Part shown: one piece after another, positions 1 through 12,139 of the stretch
How positions within the stretch are numbered: the first letter of the stretch is position 1
Layout: each line of letters starts with the position of its first letter
DNA from: Platycnemis pennipes
Lineage: Eukaryota > Arthropoda > Insecta > Odonata > Platycnemididae
Direction: 5' to 3'
Assembly: GCA_933228895.1 (NCBI GenBank)
Contig: OW121849.1
Span: 40,208,354 to 40,272,353 of the forward strand
Length of the DNA stretch: 64,000 nucleotides
Position numbers and translations under genes: made by a program
Notes under the pieces: generated by a model
Seen by the model: only the letters and a program-made list of their open reading frames with translations
Database searches by the model: none
What the model was told of the DNA's origin: nothing

Positions 1-1060
1 CAGTTGTAATGTTAAGTGTCAATCGGTAATGCTTCAACTATATTTTTATATTTACAATGAACAACATAGATAAGCATATGAACAAAGCATTGATTGTGTC
101 TTGTAGGGAAATTCCTCCTCATCAGGCCTCAGATTTTTAGCTGCAGACTTTATTTGATGTGAATAAGACACGCTCATAATTTCTTCAGTAATCACCAAAC
201 AAACTTGAAATGAATTACTTCAGTTTTATGGGAAGGAAACAAATTTTATAGCCGAGAGAATATCTATTTGGTGACTATTTATATGAAAATTTCAATCAGA
301 GAAGGACCAGTTGTTTTTCGTGCATTTTAACGGAAGAATTAGACTAGAATTAGACTATGTCCTTCTTTATGATTTATGCTAATTTAAATAATAATTGCAA
401 CGTGCTATTTTTTAGATGTTACAACGACAAAGATGGAACACAATTGATCATAGCATTTAATATTGGGAAATCCTTTGGATAGCAAAGTTAATCAATTAAC
501 CACCATTTTTTTCACAGTTGGAACACTACAAGGAGCTTTTCTCATAATACGAACTATACACTACAAAGATGCCATGTACCTTTGCTGCCAAACGATGATG
601 TGAAAACAGAAGATCATTTTTAACAATTCCAGAGAAGATCAAACCTATTTCATTAGCTTCCTGATTTTATGGAATTCTATAAATGATATTACATCGGGAA
701 ATAGGTATGTGTCATAGGTCCTTAATATATTATTTGAAATGTTAATTTCTATACTTATCTTTGTCATGCTGCCTCCATACCACCTTAAGTTAGAGTCAAC
801 AAATTAAAAGAGAATAAGACTATATTATTTTAAGAGGTCCTCAGGGCGTTAACCTAGGTGATGCCCCCGTAAATACTCTACTATGGTCGAGGTTGTGCCA
901 TTATGTACTCACAAAGTTTTTGGAAAAATACTAGTGCGACGGGAAAAGAAAGACACACGATAGTCCGCGAAGTTGGCGTAAGTACAAGACTGCTGCAATA
1001 GAAATAGCCATGAAAGGAGGTGACTGACAGCTGAGGTCATTGCCTCCATGAATGGTTGAG
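1..1060. other. AT-rich intergenic DNA, no gene seen
   Basis: AT-rich sequence with no convincing exon, splice-site pair or recognisable repeat. Confidence 0.5.
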
Positions 1061-1064
1061 GCTG

Positions 1065-1125
1065 AGTAGAATCCGAGGGGAAAGGAGAACGAATGGAGAG
1101 AAACCCGGCGCCGGTATTAAATTAA
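1065..1125 (-). repeat. Possible 3' end of a SINE
   Basis: Read on the minus strand, this stretch contains a CCGGCGCCGGGTTTCTCTCC block. It resembles the CCGACGCTGGGTTTCTCTCC block at the 3' end of the SINE copies at 1640-1890 and 27575-27790. The 5' tRNA-like part could not be recognised with confidence, so only the 3' block is called. Confidence 0.35.
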
Positions 1126-1639
1126 TATTAGGAAACTTCGCCAAATACTCCACAGTTTAATCTCCCAACGGAGGACTGCATTCTCTACAAAGTTCCTTTG
1201 TAGAACCAGTGTTCCGCTGAAAATCTCCACTTTTACCGTAACTCAAATTCGGGGTGTGAGTACTTAGCAAAGTTCCCAAACCCCTAGCGAAGACCTGAAA
1301 TAACTACCTAAAATTGCCTGAAAAGCCTCGTATAGATAGATATATATTTTCTATAAGGAGCGAACATATGCTAAATAAATTATCTCTTAAAGGACGCCAA
1401 GGAGGATGAGGAAATAAATCAGATTGCTTGATCGAGATGCTAACTACAGATGATATTGATGTAGATGCTAACATAGTCCAAGTGTCGGTTAGGTTAGATG
1501 AGAGTAGAGCACTAAGCATTTCGAAGGACCTACGGCGCCTGAACGTCATACATCAGAGCAGGGAAACAGTTCATTTCCTTGAGCTGCCTTTGATTTCTGG
1601 AAGAATGTGAAGCCTAGAAAGTTACTTAAATTTAATTGG

Positions 1640-1890
1640 CTTGGTGGGTTCAGAGAGGCATTTCCCGGGTTTGAACCAGGGATCTGCAACAGGTCGGGTT
1701 CATATCCCGGCACCGGAAGATATTTTTCATAGGTAATCAACCCACTGCTTCAGTTCTTTGTGGAGACATTCGAGTTCAGTATTCCGTCCGTCGGATGGGA
1801 CATTTAAGCAGGTTATCCTCAAGGCGCTTTTTCGTTAAAAGCAATGCCGACGCTGGGTTTCTCTCCACCCTTCCTGCTTTACCTACCATT
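1640..1890 (+). repeat. tRNA-derived SINE
   Basis: A B-box-like GGTTCATATCC lies near 1696 in a tRNA-like head. It is followed by a body with GTCCGTCGGATGGGAC and a 3' part reading GCCGACGCTGGGTTTCTCTCC. The same body and 3' part recur on the minus strand at 27575-27790, which defines one family. The A box is degenerate, so this is a retroposed copy, not a tRNA gene. Confidence 0.6.
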
Positions 1891-2485
1891 TCCATCATTA
1901 TACATTTCTTGCAGATCTGAATTGCATTTCAGTTCAAACACAGACTTCAAAACAAAAATGAGAATGAAGTGGAACTGAGTGGCAATGAGCCATGAATATG
2001 ACCCGATCCATTATTTTATCTGGCAGCTGCGTCCCCGGTAGCGCGGAAATCCGAAGTTCACCTGGCACATGCTGACGCTCTCTCTAAGATGGTGTTTTCA
2101 AGTGCTACGCAAGTGAGCGATGGCAAAAGAGGGGGTAGAGCTCATAAGCATATGAAATTTACAGACTTAACTCCCTACCATGCTGGAGGGATTTTTCCAG
2201 CACACGCTGATATTTTCTCTCAAATGGTGTGAAACGTGCTTAACAAGAGAACGATGACGATAGGTAACTTACGCATTACTTAAGCTATTGACTAGAGCGT
2301 TCAACACGTTGATCGGTATGTCTGCGAGGGTCGAGATTAACAACCACTATACCCTTATGAATGTAAAATTCACACGATATAGTTAGGGAAGGAAGTTATT
2401 ATAGCTGGGCACTATTTCATTTTTCTGAAAGGTGTGATATTTAGAAAATCACTCATTTTATGTTCAGTTTGACCGAGCCAAAGAG
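1891..2485. other. Intergenic, nothing recognised
   Basis: No open frame with coding character and no repeat recognised. Confidence 0.4.
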
Positions 2486-3250
2486 ACCTACATCTACATC
2501 TTCATCTACACGATACCCTGCAAGCCACCGCTAGGGTGTGTGGCAGGGGGTGAAGATCACCAAGCATGCACCACTAACATGCAAACAAGCAACTTTAAGG
2601 TCTCATGCCACTAGATTGTTAGTATCTATAGTGTTTAAGGGGATAATACATACAGCATGTACTACAGGCTACTCAAAAATATTTCACCTACGTATCCCTT
2701 TGCTATGCTGCCTATTCTGTTCTCTTATAGTACGGGGGAAAAATGACATTTTGAATCTATCGGTACGACAATCTATCTCTCTAATCTTATTTATCTGGTC
2801 GAATCTAGCATAATACGCTGGTTTTTTTAATATGTGCCTAACATCTTCAGTAAAGCTATCCGATTGAAATTTCTCTAATAGATTTAATCTGTACCTCAAC
2901 TTACGCTCTGATAATGATTCCCACCCCAATACTTGTATTAATTCTGAAACGCTACTTAACCTATCGTAACACCTTTTAACGAACCTAGCTGCTCCTCGCT
3001 GCACACTGTCTAGTTCTCTGATCAAACCTAATTCATTCGTATCCCATACCCTGGCTGCATACTCAAGGTGGGGCCTAACTAGTGAAAAGTAGCGTCGCTC
3101 TTTTGTCTTCTCATCACATTTCCTAAGTACTCTTTTTATAAATTCTAGCTTTCTCTTCGCTCGGCCGCATATTTCCCGGATGTGTCTTCCCCACGATAAA
3201 TCTTTAGTGATTGTTACTCCTAAATATCTTATGGTTTCAACGTTTTAGAT
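2486..3250 (-). mobile_element. CR1/jockey-like LINE, 5'-truncated 3' end
   Basis: On the minus strand the sequence encodes the region downstream of the reverse transcriptase catalytic core: a YLGVTITKDLSWG block, then FSLVRPHLEYAA-VWD, then LDSVQRGAARFVKR and an IREIDCRTDRFKMSFFPRTIRE tail. The open part at 2684-3025 runs to a stop, followed by a 3' UTR with a CCACACACCC...GTGGCTTGCAGGGTAT hairpin-like block and a terminal GTAGATG-type simple repeat near 2490. The endonuclease and catalytic FADD core are missing, as expected for 5' truncation during target-primed reverse transcription. The clade (CR1/L2 versus jockey) is inferred from protein style only. Several other copies of this 3' end occur in the window. 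Confidence 0.8.
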
Positions 3251-3289
3251 CTTCGTGTTACTAATGGCCTTCGTGTTACTCGTGACCTA

Positions 3290-3365
3290 AATGGATTTGA
3301 ACCCGTACCTCTGGTAAGTCCTACGATTGACACATTGGGCCGCGACAATATTGATCGAGCTACTA
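3290..3365 (-). repeat. tRNA-like SINE head
   Basis: On the minus strand the sequence has an A-box-like TAGCTCGATC and a good B box, GGTTCAAATCC, at tRNA-like spacing. It abuts the LINE fragment at 2486-3250. There is no recognisable mature tRNA fold, so it is more likely a SINE remnant than a tRNA gene. Confidence 0.4.
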
Positions 3366-3439
3366 ATTGGATATTAAAAAAAGAAATGAGTTGGAGCAGG
3401 TGTGACTGAAGTTATCTCCTCAGATCTGGGACCAGATCC

Positions 3440-3715
3440 AAATATGAAACGCTCAGGCCGGGAACCCGAGATTCGCTCAGCTCATCCCGAGTCGCTCTCC
3501 CGCCCCCACCCGTGTCATTTGTCGCCGGATCCGTTCTCGGGCGTGCCCGCACGTCTCGGGCCTGCGGCGGATGCCTTCGTGTCCCGCGTCCGTGCGATAC
3601 GGGGAGGCGGAAGCACCGGCGACCGACGGAATCACCTGCTGCTCCGCCGTGGCCTTTTCTAAGGTCGTCCACGTCCCCGGCGCACAATGGGGCGACACCA
3701 AGCAACACCCTGCCC
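3440..3715. other. GC- and CpG-rich island, function unknown
   Basis: A sharp rise in GC and CpG content against AT-rich flanks. Overlapping open frames on both strands come from the base composition and none has coding character. It could be a CpG-rich promoter or 5' exon, or part of an unrecognised repeat. Confidence 0.35.
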
Positions 3716-3899
3716 GCTATCTAGGATTCGGGATTATTAACAGTTCTCCAGTGGGGGGAGTGGGGGGCCGGATCAATGCAAGGAGATCACTCGTCGCGAG
3801 GAAGTGGACTTTGAGGTGCTTGAGAAAGAAATTGGGCCTGCAAATCAATCTGGATAATTATAAATGTGATTTTACACTAAATATATATACAATACTATA

Positions 3900-5100
3900 C
3901 AAGTAAATACGGGATGATGCTTTTTTCCAGCGTTAATTTCAATTCATAATCCAATTGGATAATTCGGAACACGTGAGTGTTTCATTTTTACCTTCCTCTC
4001 AATGGATAGAGTGTATTTGTCAGCTAAATCATGTACTTTCGTTACAGTGTTTTCGAAGATATTACAAACTACAATGCAACATAATGTTTAGCCTTTTTTA
4101 ATGGCGTATATCGAATGTCACTGCCTTAAGGTATTGCCAAACGTGAGAATAAAAAAAAACTAATTAGGAAAATGAACGCTGCAACAAAATCATGAAAATG
4201 GTCTCGCGAGAATACCGAATGTAGGTACATCTTGTCAAGTGGACTATAAATGACTTTGAGTTCTTTGCAAAATCATAAGGCTAAAATTTTGTCGAAGATC
4301 CAACACCAACATAAATGGAATAAGTGAACCGAGTTGCGAGCCAAAATTAACATAACGGGTGGCCACAACTGTTCTCTACGCTTATTATCTTCAACGACGA
4401 CAGAGTATTATTTACTCTCAATGGCAGATAGACTCTCAAAGATAGATAATGGTTGATACACAATAGTTTTACTAGTACCAGTAAAATAATTTTGACTTGA
4501 AATGGTGTCCAATAGCTAAAAAATGAAGTTGCTCTGATGATTAAATCCAGACGTAGATGAATTTTCAATACATCCTTCTTTGTATCCGCATACATAAGGC
4601 TCCATTTTATTCCATCCCAAGACCGTTTTCCTCTCTTTCCCACTTGCCTAACTTTCTCTCCCGTGTCTGGGCCAAAACGTTTTCTCCCTATTATCCACAA
4701 CAACCGCTAGCTTTGTCTCCCCAGTCTCCTCTTAGTTTCCCCTCACAAACTCCTTGAATTGATTTCACATATATTATTTTAGCATAATGATGGAATTCAA
4801 TCATTATTGCTGGAATCCTTGGCCTTTCGTTCTTCAAGCAATTTCCTCTCCTTCCCTACAATGCCTTAAACTCCTACGTAAAAATTAAAAGTACAGCTTA
4901 GTCTATTGGTACATATCACACGATATTACCTATCTTTCACCTTTTCATTTGTTTTATTTTAATCAAACATAGCGTCGTGCTATCAACACCCGTATTTCAA
5001 ACGGCTCTCCTTCCAGCATCTCTCTTTGATGTCTACGTTTGCAAAAGAGTTGATGGAGATTTAGATTTTTCTAATATCTCTTGTGCTGTAATCAAACATA
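3900..5100. other. AT-rich intergenic DNA, nothing recognised
   Basis: No supported gene or repeat. Confidence 0.5.
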
Positions 5101-5103
5101 TGT

Positions 5104-5200
5104 TAAAAATATTTTTGATAGCTTGGTGCCTTGAGTTATTACCTAATGCAGTACACATTAGGTAATAACTCAAGGCACCAAGCTATCAAAAATATTTTTA
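5104..5200. repeat. Perfect inverted repeat (45-bp arms, 7-nt loop)
   Basis: The left arm 5104-5148 and right arm 5156-5200 are exact reverse complements, separated by the loop CAGTACA. The arms are ordinary AT-rich sequence with the core GATAGCTTGGTGCCTTGAG. A perfect 45-bp match implies a recent inverted duplication. A transcript crossing it would fold into a long hairpin. No open frame or promoter is visible beside it. Confidence 0.95.
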
Positions 5201-7560
5201 GCATCTCTATTTTTAGCTTTGCATTGCAATTCCTGACTTGAGAACTTTTCTTGCCCCAGAAAACGTAAAATGGGTCCCTTGCTATTAAACTTTGGTCCAT
5301 ATTTCTTAATGAAATCTTTTACTAAAAGAATAAAAGCATTTCCTTAAATCCCCTTATTTACTACCGTGAATTTATGTTTAGGTATCTACTAGCTAAACTG
5401 TTTCAGTTGATTGAATCTTCGTATTTATTTCACTTCTTCATTCATTTTTTTACCGCTTTTACAATTCGCTTTGCTCTGTGTATGACAAATTCTATTCACC
5501 TCAGTCAATCTCCCTATGTACCTACTTGCTGCGCTCATCGCGTGACCTTCCTCCACTTTTCCTGCAGTGCATAGATCACTGCATGTTTTGCATGACCTAC
5601 CTACCTACCCCGCCACTCTATCGGTAGTTTCAGAGATACAAATAATCACTTTTCTTTCTTTGTCAAGAGCCTTCTGGAGTCTATAAAGCAAGAAACCCTA
5701 TATATATATATATGTAATATAATAATACCCTAAAACTGCACCGTTGATTACTGTTAACTAACGTTATCTTTGTCAAAATGGCCTTACGAGTTGGTCTAAT
5801 CTAAAAGCTACGCTTTAACTAGAGGAAAATCACGCTTAATATTCGCTTTCTATTGTATTGTTCTTGTTTTACTAGCGTGAAATAATTTTCACAAGTTCTA
5901 ACTAAAGTATCTTTTATCCGTTTACAATACGAATATGCCTTCGGAATGATTCCATTTTTTTCCTTGATACTTGAGTAATCATAACGGCACACCAACTCGG
6001 TACTTCACGCCTGCTTTCTGTTGATGATTTCTGTCCTCTGCTATCTGGCATCTATGCTCCAGGACTACACCCATTCCCCCACATTCCTTTAAATTCTCCA
6101 GTTAAATGAATAAGTTCCCCATGTTCCTCTTAAGGGACAGCAATGTTTCCTTTCTATCGAACCAATAATATTTCAATCTTGGAATAAAACACATCCATTT
6201 ATCTTCTACCAGTGAATTCTCCATGGAGCTTCTGAAACTGTCTCGGAAGGCAGAAGAAATATTAGTTAGTATTGATAGCTTAACTGCATTATTTATTTTT
6301 CATGCATCCTGAGTTGGAACTAAAAATATTGCGGGAATGAAGAGGAAAAAGATAATAAAATTGATATTGGAATTTTGAATAACACATTGGCTTAAACATT
6401 TGTCCGCCCACCAAAACCGTATCATAATTTTAGCTTCAATTATTTCACTCCTTATCGCATCTTTTCTTCTTTCATCATGGACTCACTTTTCCAAGTTGGA
6501 AAGTGAATTTTTGAAGACTCAATTAACCGCTTGAAGAGAAATTATTAGCATATATTAATACTCCTATTCGTACTATAAAGAGAACTTACTTATTGGGGAT
6601 GAAGAAAGCAACACTGTACTATGCATACAATCTCAATAATTCATTATCAATATTAAATGATTCATAAATCAAGTCCCACATTATTTAGGATTTCTCACTA
6701 AAAATACCAACGATCTAATTTCTTTTTAATGATATTTTCTACCAATCTTCTATCTTATAAGGTTCACTAGTCAAAGAAACCTTGTATTTTACACATCCTT
6801 GATATCACAAGTTGCACTCAACGTAAATGAACACCGGCTGTTATGGAAAACAATTCTGGTGATTCTGGCCATATTTGGACATCAGTTTGGCCATTCCTAT
6901 TATTGCAAGCCGAAGATTACACAATCGGGACATGCTAGGGAAAGGTTTTTCTCAGCCATGACTAACATAGTGACCCACAATCGTGCCAGAACAAGGCCGT
7001 ATTTACTGTGCTGACTGGCTGGTTTAGCGTGCTGCTGTCTATGACGAAAAACAAAACCTTGTCAGACCCTCATCGGACTCTCATCAGACATCGCTTATGG
7101 ACAGAGAAATAGATGGCGTAACCTCCGAAGACTCCCGCAATTGTTCGTTTTCAGACGCTAATTTTTGTGTGATTATGTTATTTCCCCAGGACGTACATTA
7201 ACCTGCAAATATAATATCTTTTTGTCCCAGTTTACATCCAGGTAATCATTTATAGTGTATAAAATGATTTAATAGTTGAAAAGAATTTCGGAAGCAAACA
7301 ACTATAAATATTCTTGATTGAGTAAATATAAGACATTAAAATTTAATTTTACCCACTATTGATGCTAATTGTCCGATTCTGCCAACGAAGTAAAGAGCCA
7401 AAGCTTCTCACCAGGAGCAATGTTGATTGCACAATCCTGGTAGTTTGGCTGAGATAGTGGTACAACAAGGTGGATATGTTTTTTGAAGTATTGTTTCATA
7501 TTTATACTTAACAATATATGATTATTGACGTGAATAACGCTATCAACGATTAAATGACAC
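5201..7560. other. Intergenic, with a short (TA)n run near 5700
   Basis: AT-rich sequence with a short TATATATA run at about 5700-5714. Short open frames here have no coding character. Confidence 0.5.
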
Positions 7561-7588
7561 TCATCATCATCATCATTGGTCAACAATC

Positions 7589-8282
7589 CTATGATTGGTT
7601 TGACGCAGCCTTCCACTCGATTCTTCTATCGGCCAACCTTTTCATTGTGAAGTAATTCTTCTCTTTTACTTCCTTCACAACCTGTTCCATGTATCTCATA
7701 CGAGGCCTGCCTTTTCCAATCTTCCCGTTCACTTTTCCCTCGACGATAGTCTTCATCAGGCCATCGTGTCTTAAGATATGGCCGATTAAGTTGTCCCTTT
7801 TTCTTTTTAGAGTTTGCAGCAGACTTCTCTTTTCTCCTACTCTTCTTAGGACATCCTCGTTACTTCTTCGGTCGATCCATTTAATCTGCAGCATTCTTCT
7901 GTAGCACCACATTTCAAATGCTTCTACCCTTTTCTTCTCCGCTGCTGTCATCGTCCATGCCTCACTGCCGTAAAGAAACATGCTCCAGATGTATGTTCTG
8001 ATAAACTGTTTCCTTACTTCTACGCTTGTATTTCCTGCTGTAATTAGATTCTTCTTTTGATAGAATGCCCTCTTTGACTGGGTTATTCTACTATTTCTTT
8101 CTTGCTTCGTCCACCGTTGGTAACTCGGCTTCCTAGGTAACAGAACTCTTTCACCTCTTCAAGTTTTTGTTTTCCTAGTTTGACATTTGTTTTGGCCTCT
8201 TCTTTCCTGCTGCACACCAATATCTTAGTCTTCTTCTTATTTATCTTCATCTGATATCTGGCCATTGTCCTTTCCATGGTTA
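7589..8282 (-). pseudogene. RTE LINE C-terminal region, interrupted
   Basis: The region after the catalytic core: KEFCYLGSRVTNGGRSKKEI, interrupted near 8083, then a continuous stretch from 7981 to 7589 containing FLYGSEAWTMTAAEKKRVEA, EMWCYRRMLQIKWIDRRSN and IGHILRHDGLMKTIVEGKV. These blocks are typical of RTE-type LINE polyproteins. The last open frame stops 12 bases before the 3' microsatellite side of the element. Confidence 0.8.
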
Positions 8283-8289
8283 CTAGAAT

Positions 8290-9335
8290 CTTGTTCAGAT
8301 CCCTTTCTGTCTCTGCTATGAGTGCTATGTCATCAGCGAATCGCAGGATGCTTATTTTTTTCCGTGGATAGTCACCCCAGAAGACTTGTCTTTGATTCCA
8401 TTGATGGCTCTCTCGATGTAGACATTAAAAATTACGGGAGACAGTGCACAGCCTTGTCTCACTCCTTTCCTTATTATTGCCTCTTCACAGCTGGGTCCAG
8501 ATTTAATCACCGCTACTTGGTTTTTGTACAGACTGTGTATAATTCCTCGGTCATTGTAAGACACTCCAATTCCCTTCAGAATTCCAAGCATTGAATCCCA
8601 ATCCACGTTGTCAAAAGCCTTCTCTAAATCCACAAATGCAATGAACGTCGGCTTGTTCTTCTCCATTCTCTTCTCTATGAGCAGTCTAAGGGCCAATGTT
8701 GCTTCCCTTGTACCCTTACTTTTTCTAAATCCGAATTGATCTTCATTCAGGAACTCCTCTGCTTTTCGTTCTATTCTTCTGAAGATATTCCTGGTCAGTA
8801 TCTTCGATGCATGTGTCGTCAGGCTTATAGTCCTAAAATTTTCGCATTTCTCTGCTCTCTTTTTCTTGGGAATAGGAATGGTGATGTTTTTCTCGAAGTC
8901 CCATGGAATTTCTCCTGTTGAGTACATGTCGCAGATGGTTTTGTAAAGATGAGTTAATGTCTTCTCTCCTGCATTTTTAATGAGTTCTGCAGGGACATCA
9001 TCTATACCAGAAGCCTTATTCGTCCGAAGGTTTCTTACTGCGGCGTCGAATTCAGATCTTAATATTAATGCTCCCATATCATCTTCTTCCACTTCGCTTT
9101 CCTCTTGAATATCTTTTGTGCTGAGATTTTTTCCGTTATATAACTCTTCCAGGTATTCTTTCCATCTCTTCACTTTGTCCTCGTTTTCAATCAAAATTTC
9201 TCCATTCTTGTCCCTAATGGCATTGCATCTTGTGCTATGTTCCATGAAGTGGTTCCTCACTATCCTGTAGGCAGCTTCCACCTTTCCAAGTGCACGGTTA
9301 CTTTGTACATCTTCGCATAAATTCTTCATCCACAT
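8290..9335 (-). pseudogene. RTE LINE reverse transcriptase, frameshifted
   Basis: Reverse transcriptase palm and fingers: PIPKKKRAEKCENFRTISL, then LNEDQFGFRKSKGTREA, then FVDLEKAFDNVDW (the first catalytic aspartates) and VRQGCALSPVIFNVY. The catalytic FADD motif, in RFADDIALIAE, lies at about 8330-8341 but in another frame. The frame is lost in a run of A just upstream, at about 8350-8358. The reverse transcriptase was therefore complete in the parent copy but is broken here. Confidence 0.85.
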
Positions 9336-9706
9336 CTCTCTAGCTTTCCTCCATTTGCGACTTATTTCGTTCCTTATTCTTTTGTAGCAAAGCTGCCGTT
9401 TTTCAGTTTTCGCATTCTTGTACTTTCTTCTTTATTCAATCAGGTCTAAGACTTCCTCCGTGATCCATGGCTTCTTCTTGGAAACTTTTCTTCTTCCAAG
9501 AACTTCTTTTGCGGCTTCCTGTAGTCCACGTTTAATGTTTTCCCATCGCCTTTCCATTGATTTCTCATTAAGGTTCTCTCTTATGTTCTTTCCTACTGTT
9601 TTTTGAAATGCCAGCTGATGTTAAGCCTCCTTTAGTTTTTCTACTTGCCATACGTTCTTCATTGTTTTCTTCAATTTCTTGAATTTTAGACGGCATTTCA
9701 TCATCA

Positions 9707-10537
9707 CTAAATTATGGTCACTGTCGATGTCTGCTCCAGGGTACCTTTGGAGTCCTTCACTTGGTTTCTAAATCTCTGCTTCACTAAAATGTAGGCTATT
9801 TGACATCTTCTTCTGTCTCCTGGCATTTTCCATGTGTATTTTCTTCGGTTGTGATTTTTAAACAATGTGTAGCCTACCACTAACTTATGTTGTCCGCAGA
9901 ACTCCAGCAGCCTTTTTCCTCTTTCGTTTCGGATTCTCAATCCGTATTTTCCAGTATTCTTCCATCTTGACCTTCGCCGATGATGGCATTCCAGTCTCCT
10001 AAAATAATTAGATCCTAAAATAATTAGATTTACTTTTCCTCTTACCTGTTCTAATACGTCCGTGATATCTTCGTAGACGTCTTCCACTTCTTCATCTTCA
10101 TAGTCCGTCGTAGGCATGTAAACCTGCACCACTACGATATCTACAGGTTTGGTTTCGATCTTCACCATTACTATCCTTTCATTGTACTGCAGTAAGCTCT
10201 TCACACGCATTCCAGCGCTCTTTCTGAGTATGATCCCTACTCCAGCATTACCATTTAATGATCCCGTATGTATAATCCTGTAGTTTTCACTCCAAAAGTC
10301 TCCTTCTCCGGGCCACTTCATTTCGCTGATTCCTAATACGTCGAGGTCTATTCTTCGCATTTCTACCTTCAGGTTCTCCAGTCTTCCACAGGTCCGAAGC
10401 GATATCACGTTCCATGTTCCTACCCTAAAATGTTTAACACATTTTACTGATGTACTCTCTCGAGTAGTCCCCGCCCGGAGATCCGAATGGGGGACTATTT
10501 TACCTCCGGAATATTTTACTCGAGAGGGTTCCATCAC
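9707..10537 (-). pseudogene. RTE LINE endonuclease domain, frameshifted
   Basis: The N-terminal part of the LINE polyprotein. Visible endonuclease/exonuclease/phosphatase-fold motifs are VGTWNVISL, LDVLGISEMKWPG and GVGIILRKS, followed by VQVYMPTTDYEDEE. After IILG the expected DWN motif is lost because a 16-bp direct duplication (9998-10013 and 10014-10029) shifts the frame. The reading frame then resumes in KYGLRIRNERGKRLLEFC and KYTWKMPGDRRRCQIAYIL. In the active family this domain nicks the target DNA. Here the catalytic core is interrupted. The protein is often annotated in insects as craniofacial development protein 2-like, which is a mislabel of this domain. Confidence 0.8.
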
Positions 10538-11009
10538 GTCTTGATAAGAAAGAAAAGAGTGGAGTAGCTGCGACTCCTCGGGATATTAATGTATTGGTTT
10601 CCCCTTGCCTTCCACATCGCAGTACTACAGTCGATAAAGTAAATGTTACCACGCCTGTAGTGAAATGAGTGTCGCTGTACCGACCACTGTGGTCATCACT
10701 CATATGAAGGAGAGCTGGTGCCATCTCCTCCGGGTGATGAGAAGCGTAATTATTGGCGTCCTCCCGTCGCCAAGTCACGGTATCTTCACAGGTTCTGTAT
10801 TATTTAGAGGCCTACCTTACCCAGGGATAGACCAATACCCCCTCGGAATGCCGTCGCTTTTTGTCCACGACTGCTTATTCGACGAGTAAACTCGCTTATC
10901 TCGCAGCTAACCTCTATATCTAGAGGTCGACCCACCATCCGCAACAAGGTGGACGCACTCGGTGGCTTTAAGCTCAGCAGCGATGAAATAACACTATCAG
11001 GCATTATTC

Positions 11010-12080
11010 AAGGCAGTGGTTTCATAAAGTTAGTCAAGAAAGCGGAAAAAAATAGTAGAAGGCTGTGGTTGAGTAATGATATGTGAAAAATGCAATATAA
11101 AAAACGTGAAGAATTGGTTTGGCATGAATATAAACTTTTGATCATTGAATAAAATGGTGAAATGTGTGAAAATTATTTTAAAATGTATGGTAAAATATTT
11201 AAAATAGCACTTAAAATTAGAAAGCATTTTTTTTCGTCTACGATGATTTTATAAATATCTCAGATAAAAGAATAACCGACGTCAGACGATAAATGTTGAC
11301 GGTATGCAGAAAAGCCTTTGAAGAACTTGTGAAATACAGGGGGCGATATATCCATATAAAAAAGGAAGTTATGTCGCCGCACTTTGCCGCCTGTACTTTT
11401 GTATGGTGACTGCCATAAGTCCCTGACTCGGTAGAACAATATTTGATCATGATATTAAACGGACACAGAACTATTTAAAATTCCTTTCAAGTTGCAGAGG
11501 AGGCAAGTACTTCCTAAATGCAGTTCCTTTATTCTGATCCATTGTACTGACAGGTTCACTGAGTCTTCACCTTCCACTTCCGTTTCCTTTGAGTGAGAAT
11601 GGAGATACAGATGTTAGCTTCCTTAAAAGTAATCAGTATCATTGAATATGATCAATGCATAGATATCACTGGAGGTATTAACAAATTTAGATCTTCAAAA
11701 CGCTTACTTTCCTTGCAGCTAGCAATAATTCAGGAATCCAGAAGGCATACTGGCACTAGCTTTAACCGGGTACTAAGTTCACCTATGTAAATTTGTAGCC
11801 CCTGGATGTCTATACATGTCTTCATTCGCACTTATAATACGGCAGCAAAATAATTCTATGTTTGTTAGTAACAATTCTTGCCATTAATGCTGGGTTATCA
11901 AGATTAGACAAATCGTTTAAATACAAATGAAGTTTACATGAATTATTCAATGCTTAATCTACTGACAATCTCAATTATGTTTTTACAGTATAATTTCAGA
12001 ATGTTCCACAGAAATATTCGAAGTACCGGTAATTTTAACCAAAAAAGCTTTAATCACTCTTTCACAGATTTGATAAACGC
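11010..12080. other. AT-rich intergenic DNA, nothing recognised
   Basis: No exon or repeat supported. Confidence 0.45.
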
Positions 12081-12083
12081 ACT

Positions 12084-12114
12084 ACGCGTTTCAACTCAAA
12101 AAATTCATCATCAG
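12084..12114 (-). ncRNA. Hammerhead-ribozyme-like core (degenerate)
   Basis: The minus strand has CTGATGA at 12114-12108, a 13-nt stem-loop region, then GAAACGCGTA at 12092-12083. This is the order of the conserved hammerhead core (CUGAUGA, stem II, GAAA, short stem III, cleavage site UA). Stem II pairing is poor, so activity is doubtful. Small hammerheads of this kind are known in Penelope-like retroelements; assignment to such an element is inference. Confidence 0.35.
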
Positions 12115-12139
12115 GTCTTGCACCTTAAGTTTATATGAA

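Larger units (their letters stand above)
7563..11005 (-). mobile_element. RTE-type LINE, nearly full length, inactivated
   Basis: A ~3.4-kb non-LTR retrotransposon reading right to left. Order: a 5' UTR (about 10540-11005), an apurinic-type endonuclease (9707-10537), a linker, the reverse transcriptase (about 8290-9335) and a C-terminal region ending at 7589. The 3' end is a short ATG/ATC-type trinucleotide microsatellite at 7563-7577, as is usual for RTE elements. Reading frames are broken at several points, including a 16-bp tandem duplication in the endonuclease and a length change in an A-run just before the FADD motif. It therefore cannot make a working enzyme. The 5' boundary is approximate. 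Confidence 0.85.

Noticed and set aside
3402..3906. Overlapping open frames in the GC-rich island
   Set aside because: Several frames on both strands are open at once, as expected from composition. None has a recognisable domain.
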